Shown here piece after piece: positions 46,880-57,850 of a stretch of DNA of 64,000 nt (positions within the stretch are counted from its first letter, which is position 1; every line of letters starts with the position of its first letter). Where the stretch lies: NCBI GenBank assembly GCA_019321725.1, contig CM033106.1, forward strand, positions 24,054,965-24,118,964. Direction: 5' to 3'. Origin of the DNA: Paulownia fortunei. Lineage: Eukaryota; Streptophyta; Magnoliopsida; Lamiales; Paulowniaceae. The position numbers were made by a program, and so were the translations under genes. Below the pieces are notes generated by a model that saw nothing but the letters and a program-made list of their open reading frames with translations, was not told the DNA's origin and ran no database searches.

Positions 46880-48720
46880 GACATGATAAAAAGTATGATT
46901 AGATATTCATCTTTACCGAAATCACTTTGGGAAAAGCACTAAAGACTACAACATACATTATTAACAATGTTCCAATCAAAGTGGTGACTAAAACCACTTA
47001 TGGACTATGGATATGCAAGAAGCTAGTATCAGACATTTGCATATTTAGGGTTGTCCACCTAAGATAAGGCCTTAAAAGCCTAATGAATAAAAACTGAACT
47101 CAAAAATAGTAAGTTGCTACTTTGTTAGGTACTTTAAAAGGTCACTTTTTTTAAGATTTGGAAAATGCGGGTTTTCTTAAGAAAGTTGAGTTTGTGATGG
47201 AGATAAGTTTAAAAATATTGTCTTTGAATAGGAATGTAATTACCTTCCTATTGTTGCTATTGACAATTAGGCTTCCATTCTTGACATTTTGAAGATAATA
47301 TTGAGGAGCTCCTTTTTCAAATTAAAGGAAATTATTTTTAAAGGGTAAATTCAATAATTTCAAAAAGAAATATATTAAGGAGATCCACTTGAGAAATGAG
47401 AAATATGATACTGGTTATTATATCGTCCTTCTCCATGAACATGAGGTTGATATAGAAGTGATGAAAAATGATTCAATCAATTTTTATCAAGGTAATAAAG
47501 TTTATTTCTCAAAAGTAGAATAATGACATAAAAGATGAGATGAAATCTATAAAAGATAATGATATTTGAGATCTCATTAAAATGCCTAAAGGGTCAAAAC
47601 TCATTAGTTGCTAATGGATATTTAAGATCAACAGGGATTCAAAAGGCAATATTGAGAGAAATACACGTCTAGTTATTAAGGGTTTCACTCAAAAGGTATG
47701 CATTGATTATAAATAGATTTTCTTTCTAGTTTTATTAAAATACTCTTTTAAATCATTATAACAATTGAACTCATTTTGATTTGAAGATGGCTTCCCGTAT
47801 AGTATTACAATTTTCATCAAGTTATTATCTCGTTTGGGTTTGAAGTAAATAAAGTTGGTAATTGTATATACCATAGGTTTAGTGGGAGATAATCTTATTA
47901 CTAAAGAAGACAAGTTCAGTCTCAATCAATGCCTTTAGAATGAGTTTAAAGCAAAATAAATGTAAAAGATTCATTATGTGTTAATTGTAGAAAGTCTTAT
48001 GTACGCTCAAGTATGTATGCATTGGGATATAGAATGCATAGTAGGAATATTATGTAGATATTTAAATAACCCTGGAATGGATCATTTGGAAAGCGGCTAA
48101 AAGGATTATGCGTTATTTGCAGAGGACGAATGATTACATGCTCACTTTTCAAAAATCAAATATTTTGGGAGATCATTCGGTATATTATGATTTCGATTTT
48201 ACTAGATACCTATACAGTCAAAGATCCACTTTGGATTATACTTAATTGTTAGTTGGAAGAGCTATTTCCTAGAAGAGTACTAAGCATATACTCATAGTCC
48301 TTTCTACTATGGCAGCTGAGTTCATAGCCTGTTATGAGTCATTTGATCTTGGAATATGGTTGGCAAAACTTTGTCAGTAGGTCGTGTTTTGTAGATAGTA
48401 TTTGAAATACCACTAAAAATATATAATGACAATGCATAGGCTTTACCATATTCCAATAATAACAGAAGCACTTCGATGTTGAGGCATATAGACATCAAGT
48501 TTCTTGTTAAATAAAGAAAAAATTCAAAGCTTTCAAGTGTTTATAGAACAAATTTGGACAAACTCCATGATTGGGGATCCGCTTATACCACCTAAGGTGT
48601 TTTATGAGCATACTGCTCATAAGGTGTTGTATTGTTTGATAATGTGCATTTTAGTGAGAGTTTGTATTTTGATGTTCTTTTGGTTTAGACACATTTCAGG
48701 TTTATTTTATGCAGAATAAA
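46880..48720 (+). pseudogene. copia-4 integrase, RT and RNase H remnants
   Basis: Integrase C-terminal parts are at about 47015-47280 (SIRHLHI(W)GCPP, KNIVFE.ECNYLPIVAIDN in broken frames). RT parts are at about 47541-47720 (EMKSIKDND, RLVIKGFTQKVCIDYK). RNase H-like parts lie between about 48160 and 48480. A strong internal deletion has removed the RT core, including YVDD. Stops and frameshifts are frequent. Confidence 0.75.
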
Positions 48721-49065
48721 GAATTTGATTTATTTTGAGACTATGAATCATTTGCGGTTTTGCATGATCTCATAAGCAATAAAGTAGGACCGGTTTGAAA
48801 TAGGCATGTTTAAAATCACATTGCATGTAATTTCCATGATATATATCCATACTCGATCTATATTATTAAATATATTGGTATGGTGACCGTTGATGGATCT
48901 AGTTACGAATAAATATAACAAAAATTGCTTTGATCGCATGTTGATATAAGAGATGAAACAGATTGTAATTAAAGAGATATTTCAATAATAGATAACATTT
49001 TCAGTGCACACTCAAAATTTTATAATATAATTATCTTCGGTAACATATGTAGCCCAAAGGGAGAT

Positions 49066-49455
49066 TGTTGGGTATATTTATTTTCTCAATGTGTGCGTAC
49101 ATATGTAAATAACAATTATATTATATGTTGTTTAATCTAATAAAGTCAAATGAGTGATCTGTCAATTAAGCTGTAGAAATATCTATTAAGTATGTGTTTT
49201 ACAATATGAAGAAACTCAATACCAGTCAAACTAGGATTGATGAGTTTCTATTTGACCTATTATATAAGAAACATTATAGGGTTATGATCCTTAGATTAAA
49301 TCAATCATTCTAGCAGTTCTCATCTATCTCTATCTTAGATAAAGAACCTATAGAGCACCTAAGGTATGCATCCAATTTAATTATTCAATTTATTTTCTTG
49401 ATAATTTATGTGATGATCCTAAATTATATAATTATGCTAATTATATTTATGTTAA
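49066..49455 (+). repeat. copia-4 3' LTR
   Basis: It starts tgttgggtatatttattttc directly after a purine-rich PPT, agcccaaagggagat (about 49051-49065). It is homologous to 44454-44813. Confidence 0.8.
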
Positions 49456-50013
49456 AAAGGGATACTTCCGCGAGAAAATTTGTTGGGGACAATGTCCCAT
49501 TAGTTCTTAAATTTTAAAACCAAATAAACCTCCCAACCACAAAAAGGAAAAAAATGAAAACACAAAAATATAGAAAGATAAAACAACCAAAATGCAACAA
49601 AGCAGTGTATTATTAGAAACGCCAACTCATTTTGCCTTCATACATCTATCTGTTATGGAGAAATGGCGACTACTAGGATCAACAGTTTAATACTTCAAAG
49701 ATCATCCTCATTTCCGTGGTAGTTTTCTACTCTAACAGAAATAGTAATACCTGTTACCTACCACAAAAAAAAAAAGAAGAGCTTTGCGCAACAAAGTGTC
49801 ACCGTGCAGGCTCCAAAATAGTATAGCGGACATTTTCAACCAATAGGTGAATGAAGGCAATCCCATCAGAAGAGCCAATATTTTAAACCCTATCAGTTAT
49901 TTTCATAGTTGCAAGAATTTCTAATCTGCCCTGTAGGTGTTCTTTTGACGTTTGTATTAATGGAGTCATGAATTTGATGTTATTGCTCTATTTTTTTTGG
50001 TTGGGAGGGGGGG
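49456..50013. other. spacer between copia-4 and copia-5
   Basis: About 560 bp without a supported gene. The final 20 bp (ttttttggttgggagggggg) are G-rich and border the copia-5 LTR. Confidence 0.5.
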
Positions 50014-50219
50014 TGTAAATGTTTACTGGAAGAAAGATTAAATAGATAACAAACTTGTTTTTCCAATGACTTTCAAGTGTACAGCTTCGTATATTTATAT
50101 ACAAACTCTCCATAACTTTCTCCTACACATAAGTTATTCAAAAATCAAAAATAATATCACAACGTAACAACTTGGGTCAAAATATCAGCAGGATCTTTTT
50201 GAACTTTATCTCCAATACA
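50014..50219 (-). repeat. copia-5 3' LTR
   Basis: In plus-strand terms it begins tgtaaatgtttactggaaga and ends ctttatctccaataca, so the element strand reads tgtattgg...catttaca. It contains the TATA-like tatatttatatacaaac (minus strand tttgtatataaatata). Confidence 0.88.
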
Positions 50220-50423
50220 CCCCTCAACCAAATGGATAGGTCTTGAACATGAAGGTTATCCCACTAAAGCTGAAGATGAACAGATAACATTGGCTTTGTT
50301 AATAAATCTACAAGCTGAGCCTTAGTGGATAGAAAATAGACCTGAAGCTTTTTAGCTAAAACTTGATCCCAAACATAGTGAAAATCAATTTCCATATGTT
50401 TAGTTCTAGAATGAAAAACTGCA

Positions 50424-51187
50424 TTAGAGGAAAAATAAGTAGCTCTGTTGCTGTGTTTGAGAGGGATTTATATTATGATTCAGTGCTCCTACAAGAAACA
50501 GTTTGTTGTTGTTTGCAGCTCCAACTGATAAGATTTGATCCATGAAAAATGCAGTATGCCCCAACACTACGTCTGTCATCTCTGTCTCCACCCCAATCAG
50601 TATCACTAAACCCTTGAAGAGAATGATCTGATTTACTTTGTAAAAGAAGTCCACAGCTCACTGTGAACTTTAGGTGCCGAATGATTCGTTTGAAAGCTAG
50701 CCAATGAGTGTCTATAGGTTGATGCATGAATTTGCTAACACGGTGGACTACAAAAGCAATATCTGGACGAGTGAAGCCCAAGTAATGTAATGCACCAACC
50801 GTGCTTCTATAAGGTTTAGGATCAGAATAATCATGACCTTCAAACTTAGATAAACTACAAGTGGTACTCATGGGGGTTGAACAAGGCTTCACTTCATACA
50901 TGTTGACCCTTGTAACAGATTGGCCACATATTTTCTTTGCGTGAAAAAAAAAAAAGATCATGACCATTGAACAAAGCTTCAACATCGAGAAAATATGATA
51001 GATTTCCTAAATCTTTCATTGGAGAAAAAGCTCTAAGTTGCCTAATAAATTGATCAATGTCATCTGAAGAGGTCCCGGTGATGATTATATCATCAACATA
51101 TATAAGGATGAAAATAGAGAAGCCATTGTTATGAAGCATGAATAAAGAGGTGTCTGTCTTTGATCCAACAAATCCCATTTGCGGCAA
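50424..51187 (-). pseudogene. copia-5 RT (C-terminal half) and RNase H
   Basis: Minus-strand frames overlap here. 51187-50894 carries FGSKTD/ FVGSKTDTSLFMLHNNGFSI and the catalytic box LIYVDDIIITG (intact YVDD, about 51085-51117), then LSYFLDVEALFN. 50985-50473 carries STPMSTTCSLSKFEGHDYSD, VGALHYLGFTRPDIAFVVHR and RNase H GFSDTDWGGDRDDRRSVGAY, ending KQQQTVSCRSTES. The frame change between them (about 50890-50985, at a poly-A/T run) and further stops make it a pseudogene. It is one of the better preserved RT regions in the window. Confidence 0.9.
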
Positions 51188-51793
51188 TTGTTCTGTCAGC
51201 CTAGAGAACCATGCTCTTGGAGCCTATTTAGGCCCATATAAGTTTTTTTTTAAGCGACATACGCTATTAGGAAAACCAGGGTAAACATACGCTTAGGGCT
51301 ATTGTATATAAACTTTCTCTTGCAATTGACTATGTAGAAATGTATTTTGGATGTCAATTTGTTGAATATTCCATTATTGTGTAATAGTTAAAGATAAGAA
51401 CAACCATATAGTATATGGCTTTACTATAGGACTAAAGGTCTCCGTGAAATCCACATTGGGTTGCTGATGATAGCATTTTGCCACCAGTCACTATTTAAAA
51501 CGCTCAACATTACCATCGACATATTTTTTAATTCGAAACACCTACTTGTTTCCAATAAGATTAATACTTAGCTTGGGTTCGACAAGATCCCAAGTATGAT
51601 TTTTGACTAGAGCATTAAACTCAATGTCCATGGCTTCATGCCAAAGGGGATATTTAAAGGCCTTAGAGTAACAAGTAGGTTCTGCAAGAGAAGAGACAAG
51701 ATTAGTAAGCAAACACTGAGGTAGTGGGTATCTAGCTATACCAACATAAGGAGTTTTTAGCTTGAGGGATTTTGTCTGAGATCGAGTAAGCAA
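51188..51793 (-). pseudogene. copia-5 RT N-terminal part and linker
   Basis: The frame 51793-51542 reads MLTRSQTKSLKLKTPYVG, then CYSKAFKYPLWHEAMDIEFN and HTWDLVEPK, the conserved start of copia RT after the variable linker. From 51541 to 51190 the RT continues in broken frames. Confidence 0.85.
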
Positions 51794-52099
51794 ACGGTGT
51801 TTGTGGTGTGGCGTTTGGTTAACTAATCAGGTTATATCATTTGAATTTGGAGGATCAGGTTGGTGAAGTTCTAACAACATCATTTGAAGTTTAAGTAAGA
51901 TTCATTACCAGTGCTTGAGCATCACTCGGGCGTAACAAAGTAGACTGAATATTTGAAGGCACCTAATTTTTTGGATTTACTTGATCATTTGGCACCTGGT
52001 CAGTTGAATTTATGTGTAGACTTGCATGGTTAGTGAGAGTTTGTGGGTGACATAAAGAGGATGGTAACGAAGAAAAATTTGGTTTGGTATAATTTGATT

Positions 52100-53200
52100 A
52101 CAAGGACTCTTTTGGGTATAGAAGCAAAGACTCATAAAAAACGACATGGCGTGAGACATGTTTTACCTGTGGCCAAATCAAGACATTTGTAGCCCTGGTG
52201 CGATAGACTATAACCAAGAAAAATACAAGTTTTGGAATGGGAATCAATTATATGTTTGTTATAAGCATGCAAGTTTGGCCAACAGGCACATCCAAAAACA
52301 TGCATGAACAAATAGTTAGATTTCTGATTATATGCAATTTCAAAAGGTGATTTATTATTGAGGGCTTTGGAAAGGAGACAATTAATAATATAAGTTGCAA
52401 TTAGAAAAGCATCTTCCCAATAAGGTTTAGGCAAATTTGCATGAGCCAGCAAAGCTAATCCCGTTTTAATAATTTGTCGATGTCGGCGTTCAATAGAACC
52501 TCTTTGTTCGTGCGTGTAAAAACATGCTAAATGATGTTGAACTCCACATGTTTTGAAATTAGTATTCAAACGTCTACACCCACCCTCCCCCCAATCGATA
52601 TGAATGGCCATAATTTTTGAATTATAATGTCTTCCATCATATTTTTGAAATTGAATAAAAATAGTTTCAACATCAGATTTCAATTTAAAGAAAATAACCA
52701 AATGAATTTAATAAAGACATCTAAAAAACAAACATAGTAATGAGATTCGTAAGTAGAAACAACAGAGCTAGGCCCCAAAGCATCTGAATAAATTAACTCA
52801 AGAGTTCTTAAAACAAAGTGAATTGAAGCAGAAAAAAAGTAAATTGTGGCTTTTAGCGATCTGACACTCAGGATAAATATTTTGTCTCTTACTGGAACCA
52901 ACTGTTTAATTATTTTTGCCAAGCATATGTCGAACAGTAATATAGAAGGCATAACCAAGACAACAGTGCCAATCTATAAAGGAGACCCTAGCAACAACAA
53001 ATACAGATGGAAAATAGCGTTGAAGAGATGGAGAAAAGCAATAGAGGCCATCAGACACAGATTCGTTATGTAGCACGTTTCGCGATTAATCCTTAATAAA
53101 AAAAGAACTGTGAAACTCAAAATAAGCATGCTTATCTTGAGCAAATTCTTGAACAAAGCGCAAATATTTTGTAATTTTGGGTAAGACCAGAATTTAGTCA
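52100..53200 (-). pseudogene. copia-5 integrase
   Basis: Minus-strand frames 52958-52680 (LELIYSDALGPSSVVSTYES with the first catalytic Asp, FLDVFIKFIWLFSLN) and 52701-52132 form the integrase core. The second carries KTCGVQHHLACFYTHEQRGS (third catalytic Glu expected near QRG(S/V)(I/A)ER), RHRQIIKTGLALLAHANLPK, YWEDAFLIATYIINCLL and IFLGYSLSHQGYKCLDLATG. An internal frame change lies at about 52690. Confidence 0.88.
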
Positions 53201-53607
53201 AGAATAAAAAATAAAGACGAATTAGATAAGAAGACAGTTATAATATGAGTTATTTTCAAACCTGTGGCAGTTCCAATATGATTTATTGTCAAACTTGTAC
53301 CATTATCAATTTGAATTTGATCATTACCAAAAAAATTATTACTTCGAATATTCAAATTACTCATGTTGTTGGTCAGATAGTGTGTCGCACCAGTGTCAGG
53401 ATGCCACTCTTGTTTAGTCTGCTTTTGTGATTGACTGGAGGCTAAGTTAGCTTGAGGATTTGGGCGAGATGGTGGAGTCTGGAAATTCAGATCAAAGTGT
53501 TTCCAACAGCGGAAAGCCATGCGAGCAGGCTTATCGCATAGTTGACAGCACACAGTGTTGTTGATGCGACCACCTCCACAATTTCCAATTAATTGGTTAC
53601 ACCCCAT
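53201..53607 (-). pseudogene. copia-5 gag C-terminus and protease
   Basis: The frame 53607-53194 contains CQLCDKPARMAFRCWKHFD, a degraded CCHC zinc knuckle (the CX2CX4HX4C histidine position is lost or shifted). It then has the protease signature EWHPDTGATHYLTNNMSNLN with an intact DTG. Confidence 0.85.
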
Positions 53608-54415
53608 GCCTCGAGGGACTAACGAGTTGCTACGACCCCATTCTCCTAAAAAAAGTTGTAGTCAAGTGGCAACATTAGCTAAAGTCGTAGGCAAGGATAG
53701 AGTTTGATAATTATGCTGAGTGCGAACCTCACATCTTAAGAGTATAGAATAAAATTCTTCCAAAGTGAAGGAATTATCACGGTGAGATACCATAGAAATA
53801 AGAGAGTCTTATTTTGGACTGAGCCCTACAAGTAAATATGTGATAATATCCTCACACATCAGAGTTTGACCCGCAATGGTAATTTGTCCGTAAGGCGTTT
53901 GATAGTCATAAAGTAATTAGTTGCAGATTGATTGCCTTTCCAAAAGAGTTGAGAGTTGAGAGTTGAGAGCGAACATGTGTTGCTTTAGCACGAGACTGTG
54001 ATGTAAAGGTAGAATTTAGAGCCATCCAAACTTCAGCAGAGGTGCTACAATAAGCGACTTGGGCCAGTACCAGAAAAAGAAAAATTGATGCAGCAAAGGA
54101 TAAGATTATTTTGGGTTTCCCAAACATCATAGGATGGGTTGAGGGTTGTAGAGCCATCAGAGGCAGTGATGGTTTTAGCAGGCTGTCGGAGGGTACTATC
54201 TACATAGCTGAAGACCTTTTGGCCTTTGAGGTAGGGTACCATGGTGGCTTTCTACGTTGGGTAGTTGAAACGTGTGAGTTTAGTGAGGTTGATGGAGGAA
54301 GATGGGTTGAAGATGGGAAGATTTGTCTTTGAAGTATTTGAAGTTGAAGAATTTGGAGAGGCACACATATTGAAGAGGATTGGTTAGACGTGAGTCTTAC
54401 TGGCAGATGATATCA
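53608..54415 (-). pseudogene. copia-5 gag
   Basis: The likely start is the ATG at 54416, overlapping the LTR edge, or 54242. Gag pieces are VPYLKGQKVFSYVDSTLRQP (54242-54180), LVLAQVAYCSTSAEVWMALN (frame 54157-53906) and STFTSQSRAKATHVRSQL. It is of the UBN2 (retrotran_gag-like) type found in plant copia elements. A short gagagttgagagttgagag tandem (about 53948-53967) sits inside. Confidence 0.8.
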
Positions 54416-54896
54416 TGTAAATGTTTACTGGAAGAAAGATTAAATGGATAAAAGACTTTCTTTTCTAATGACTTTCAATGTAGCATATTTATATACAAAC
54501 TTTCCATAACTTTCTCTACACATAAACTATTCAAAAATAAAAAATAAGCCCCCACGGACATGGCGTAGCAGTAACATATGAGGAGAAAGATGTGAGCACC
54601 ACGGGTTCGAATCTCTTTAGTGGTGGGAGCATAGCATGCCTATATCTGCCTTTCCGGGGGTTCCTTTCCATGTTGTAGGTAGGTCCATTGGAAAGGTGAC
54701 CTATACAGAGGTTCAACCCGGGTATATATAGTTTGTGTCATCGTATTTATCTGAAGGGTAAATCAAGAGAAAAGTCGTCATCTCCCAAGAATTAGTCAGG
54801 CAAAACCTGAAACTTGGGTTATAAAAAAATCAAAAATAATGTCACAATGTAATAACTTGAGTCGAAATATCAATGGAAAGTTTTTGAACTTTATCT
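54416..54896 (-). repeat. copia-5 5' LTR, split by a SINE
   Basis: The parts 54416-54547 and 54824-54896 together align with the 3' LTR at 50014-50210. The last ~9 bp of the right end differ (ggggggttaa in place of ccaataca). Confidence 0.88.
54548..54823 (+). mobile_element. tRNA-derived SINE
   Basis: A 276-bp insert starts gcccccacggacatggcgta. It has an RNA polymerase III A-box-like tggcgtagcag (about 54561-54571) and a canonical B-box ggttcgaatc (54603-54612), the internal promoter of tRNA-derived SINEs. The bases on both sides (aaaaataaaaaataa before, aaaaaaatcaaaaataa after) are a target duplication of the LTR sequence aaaaatcaaaaataa seen uninterrupted at about 50145. The 3' end is acttgggttat. 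There is no ORF. Orientation follows the A and B boxes. Confidence 0.9.
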
Positions 54897-55502
54897 GGGG
54901 GGTTAATTTGATTAGAAAAGATGGTTAATGCGTGTCTTGGTAAAGGCTTGATGCTCATAGCATCAAATGTGCAACTTTTTTGTATATTATCTTGTCATTT
55001 TTTATGAATTTTTTCCCTTTTCTTAAGCACTGATTTGCCCTTCCACCCCTGTTTTTTGGATTGTATCTGAGGAGTGGGGAATGTACTAGGGGATTTATGC
55101 TGTTGGATGCTTGTGTATTGATGGACCGAACATGGATTTTAGTTTTGTTCATGTTTTAATTTTGCTTTTGGAGAAATTGCATGCAGGGCATAGAATATAT
55201 ACATACCCAAGGACATAATCAAAAAATGAAGATTAGGGGATGAAAGAATTATTTTTATTTTTTTAGGAAGAGCAAAATTTTAAATTTTAATAATTTTATA
55301 TATAAATTTTATACTAATTTAAAAAATTTATAGAATTGAAAAGAACGACCACTGCTACCCGCCTTGGCTACGTCTCTGCAATGATCATTAAGTTTGCAAT
55401 TAGAATGTCTCTAGATGTTTGGTGAACATAAAGTAAGCTCCTTAGGAAAAGTTCTGGGGCGCTCATGGTCTTGTGCTTCCGCTCATAGTCGTGGTTTGAT
55501 TA
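54897..55502. other. spacer after copia-5
   Basis: No gene is supported. The region 55220-55350 is AT-rich. gcctttcc-type or tRNA-like elements are not seen here. Confidence 0.5.
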
Positions 55503-55860
55503 GAAATGGCAACAGAGCAGGTTTGGTACGAATTTATCAAAATCCAAGACCTGTTCCGTCAAAATTTTTGAAGATCGGAGACCCGCCATGCCCCAAATAA
55601 CTGGGTCTGGCTAGACCCGCTTTATAATTTTAAAAATATTAAAAAAATATTTTTTAAAAAATAATACCACTAATTTTTTTAAAAATTATATTTTTAAAAT
55701 ATAATATTATATAAATATATATATATATATTAAAATAAAAAATAAAAAAAATAAACTAGGCGGAACCGATTTGAAAATTAAAAACTAAGACCCGTCCCTT
55801 ATCCGCTTATATCTTCTTAAATCCATTGCAAGTGGGGCGAGTCTAGTCCCACTCAGACCC
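55503..55860. mobile_element. degenerate hAT-like remnant
   Basis: The left edge agaaatggcaacagagcagg and the right side with ccattgcaagtggggcgagt, plus internal gacccg(c/t) blocks around an AT-rich centre (55620-55760), resemble the ends and composition of the hAT MITE at 10647-11143. No clean inverted repeat or target duplication survives. Confidence 0.4.
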
Positions 55861-55866
55861 TAAGTC

Positions 55867-56230
55867 AAATATGAACCAAATAATAAATAGATTCTAGTAC
55901 ACAACTCTCATATGAGAAATAGGAATTTATTAGTATTGTAGTTAGAATTAGGTTTACAGTTAGATAGTTATAGTTAGCTGAAGATAATTAGTTAGTTACA
56001 AACTACAACCATCTTAAGTCTTCTATATCAGCTCACTCACATCTTTGTATAAATACATTGGAGAAGTAATGGAATAATAATTGATGGAGTTGTTGTAAAG
56101 TGTTGTTCTTAACTTCAACTCACCCTCTCTATTTTGTTTAGCTTTGAGAATTTGCCTCCAGAGTTGATTCAATCCCTCAGCCCTCTGGAAATTCTTCATT
56201 CCTTCTCCCTTAATTGAAAAGTTCACATCA
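55867..56230 (+). repeat. 5' LTR of the non-autonomous element
   Basis: It aligns with 57450-57850 and ends aagttcacatca. It contains a TATA box at 56048-56055. Confidence 0.88.
56048..56055 (+). promoter_or_regulatory. TATA box in the LTR
   Basis: tataaata in the context ctttgtataaatacattgg is conserved in both LTRs (second copy at about 57627). It is likely the LTR promoter. Confidence 0.6.
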
Positions 56231-56232
56231 AA

Positions 56233-56244
56233 TAGTATCAGAGC
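56233..56244 (+). other. primer-binding site
   Basis: tagtatcagagc, directly after the LTR, differs at one position from tggtatcagagc (initiator tRNA-Met complement). Confidence 0.9.
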
Positions 56245-56272
56245 CGTCGGTCCTCGGCAGCTCGGTCAAACA

Positions 56273-56815
56273 ATGGCGGAAGATATATGGGTAATAGAAC
56301 TTAGAAAAGCTGTGGAAGGGTTGAAAGAGCAAATCAGATTGAGTACTGAGCGTTTTGAAAAAAATATTGAGGAACTCCGGTTGATGATTACTGCAATGGC
56401 AACCAACTACCGTACTTCCCATGGAGGAAATGGGCAGGCAACATCAGCTCCACTGGTGGCCAACTACCTTACTTTTCGGGGAGTAAATGGGCAGGAAACA
56501 GGAGGCGAGGTGGGAGGAGAATTTCAAGTGCAAAGAGGAGGCAACAGTTGGAATATTGAGCATCAAATACCCACCAAGTGTTTGGGAGTTGATACTTTCA
56601 ATGAGGGAAAGTCTACTGAGTTGATTAGCGAAGAAGATTTGACTCAATGTAGTGAAGAAGATGTGACTGAATTCAAGAATCAAATGGTGTTTGTTGAAAT
56701 GTCTGAGAATGGGCTAATAGAGAACAAAACTGAAAACTGCATGATTGAGCTGCCTAGTGATGTGACTGAATTCAAGAATCAAAGATGTTTGTTGAAATGT
56801 CTGAGAAATAGTTAA
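56273..56815 (+). CDS. gag-like ORF of the non-autonomous element
   Basis: An intact frame of 180 residues starting MAEDIWVIELRKAVEGLKEQ. Residues 1-45 are charged and likely helical or coiled coil (RLSTERFEKNIEELRLMITA), the style of plant gypsy gag N-termini. Residues about 48-95 are Gly/Asn-rich (HGGNGQ, RGVNGQETGGEVGGE). The C-terminal third contains a duplicated block (EEDVTEFKNQMVFVEMSENG at residues about 129-148, and again SDVTEFKNQ about 33 residues later) owing to a 99-bp tandem duplication at about 56660 and 56759. After the stop at 56813-56815 related frames continue without a protein I recognise. Translation is possible from the LTR transcript, but function is unproven. Confidence 0.6.
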   Translation: MAEDIWVIELRKAVEGLKEQIRLSTERFEKNIEELRLMITAMATNYRTSHGGNGQATSAPLVANYLTFRGVNGQETGGEVGGEFQVQRGGNSWNIEHQIPTKCLGVDTFNEGKSTELISEEDLTQCSEEDVTEFKNQMVFVEMSENGLIENKTENCMIELPSDVTEFKNQRCLLKCLRNS

Positions 56816-56830
56816 TGGGAATTGAAACTG
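56660..56830. repeat. 99-bp internal duplication
   Basis: gatgtgactgaattcaagaa at 56660 recurs at 56759, with tttgttgaaatgtctgag following in both copies. A one-base shift in the second copy (aaagatgttt versus aaatggtgttt) ends the reading frame soon after. Confidence 0.85.
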
Positions 56831-57449
56831 AAAATCGTATGGTTAATGGTTGTCGAAGCATACTTCTTTGTCATCCTCAAGGTTTTATGAAAGAAAGATG
56901 GGTGTCATTGATGTTACTATTGAGCATTGGGTTGTATCCAGGACATTTGAAATGTCATGGGTAGATGATTTTGAAAAAGATGAACTAATGTTCATTGTTA
57001 CCAATATTAGTTCAACTGAGATAATCTTGTTCAAGATCTATTCAAGGTTAAGGATGTTGAATTGTTCTTGGAAAGAGGGGCCAAAAATGCTACTTCCACC
57101 ACCAGAGCCACCCCCATAGTGATTAAGTGGTACGAATTCAGTTTGAGATTGTTGTATGGACAAGCTCCTTTATTTGTTGTTGGCACTAGAATTTGTGACA
57201 ATATTCTTGTTATATATCTTGGCAAGGATGGAATTGATGTTTTCATAATTGAAGTTGCAGCAATTTGTTTTTCGGACTCTGTGATATGTGGCAGGTTTTG
57301 AGATGTAATGCTCACAACATTTATACAAAACTCTGACCACCACTGACTTGAAAGATGATTTTGCACGAGGATGTCCCTTCTTGTCTTTCACGTTGGGAAG
57401 GAGGCTTGTTTCAGTCCTTGAGGACAAGGATCTTTTTGAAGAAGGGAAT

Positions 57450-57850
57450 TGATATGAACCAAATAATAAACAGATTCTGGAACACAACTCTCATATGAGA
57501 AATAGGATTTTATTAGTATAGTAGTTAGAATTAGTTTTACAGTTAGATAGTTAAAGTTGGCTGAAAATAATTAGTTAGTTACAAACTACAACCGTCTTCT
57601 ATATCAGCTCACTCATTTCTTTGTATAAATACATTGGAGAAGTAATAGAATAATCATTGATGGAGTTGCTGTAAAGTATTGTTCTTAATTTCTACTCACT
57701 CTCTCTATTTTATGTAGCTTTGAGAATTTGCCTCCAAGGTTGATTCAATCCCTCAACCCTCTGGAAATTCTTCATTCCTTCTCCCTTAATTGAAAAGTTC
57801 ACATCTGGAAATTCTTCATTCCTTCTCCGTTAATTGAAAAGTTCACATCA
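57450..57850 (+). repeat. 3' LTR of the non-autonomous element
   Basis: It is preceded by the purine-rich tttttgaagaagggaat (about 57433-57449). Its last 40 bp are duplicated (about 57765-57804 and 57805-57850), giving two copies of gaaaagttcacatc. Confidence 0.88.

Larger units (their letters stand above)
44454..49455 (+). mobile_element. copia-4: decayed Ty1/copia element
   Basis: Diverged LTRs are present at 44454-44813 and 49066-49455. A PBS and PPT are present, and remnants of gag, protease, integrase, RT and RNase H occur in copia order. No frame is intact. The RT is heavily truncated (a block between about 47700 and 47950 is missing or scrambled). No clear target duplication was found. 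Confidence 0.85.
50014..54896 (-). mobile_element. copia-5: Ty1/copia element on the minus strand, carrying a SINE
   Basis: A short-LTR copia element (LTR about 206 bp) on the minus strand. Its 5' LTR (right end) is split by a SINE. The order on the minus strand is PBS (about 54402-54415), gag, protease, integrase, RT, RNase H, PPT (complement of cccctcaacc at 50220-50229), then the 3' LTR. Long open frames remain in integrase (52701-52132) and RT/RNase H (51187-50473), but stops and frameshifts separate them. A G run flanks both ends (gggaggggggg before 50014, gggggg after 54896), which could be a G5 target duplication. Confidence 0.9.
55867..57850 (+). mobile_element. non-autonomous LTR retrotransposon (gypsy-like gag, no pol)
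   Basis: LTRs of about 364 and 401 bp (starting (tg)atatgaaccaaataataaa and ending gttcacatca) enclose only about 1.2 kb with one gag-like ORF and no protease, RT or integrase. It has a perfect-looking PBS core and a PPT. It must rely on another element for movement. The 3' LTR carries a 40-bp tandem repeat of its last part (tggaaattcttcattccttc...) that the 5' LTR lacks. Flanks aagtc/tggtc share only gtc. Confidence 0.85.

Noticed and set aside
54561..54640. A genuine tRNA gene
   Set aside because: A and B boxes are present, but no cloverleaf with paired acceptor stem can be made; it is the 5' part of a SINE.
50014..54900. Confirmed G5 target-site duplication for copia-5
   Set aside because: G runs lie on both sides, but the right LTR end is altered, so the bases cannot be assigned with confidence.
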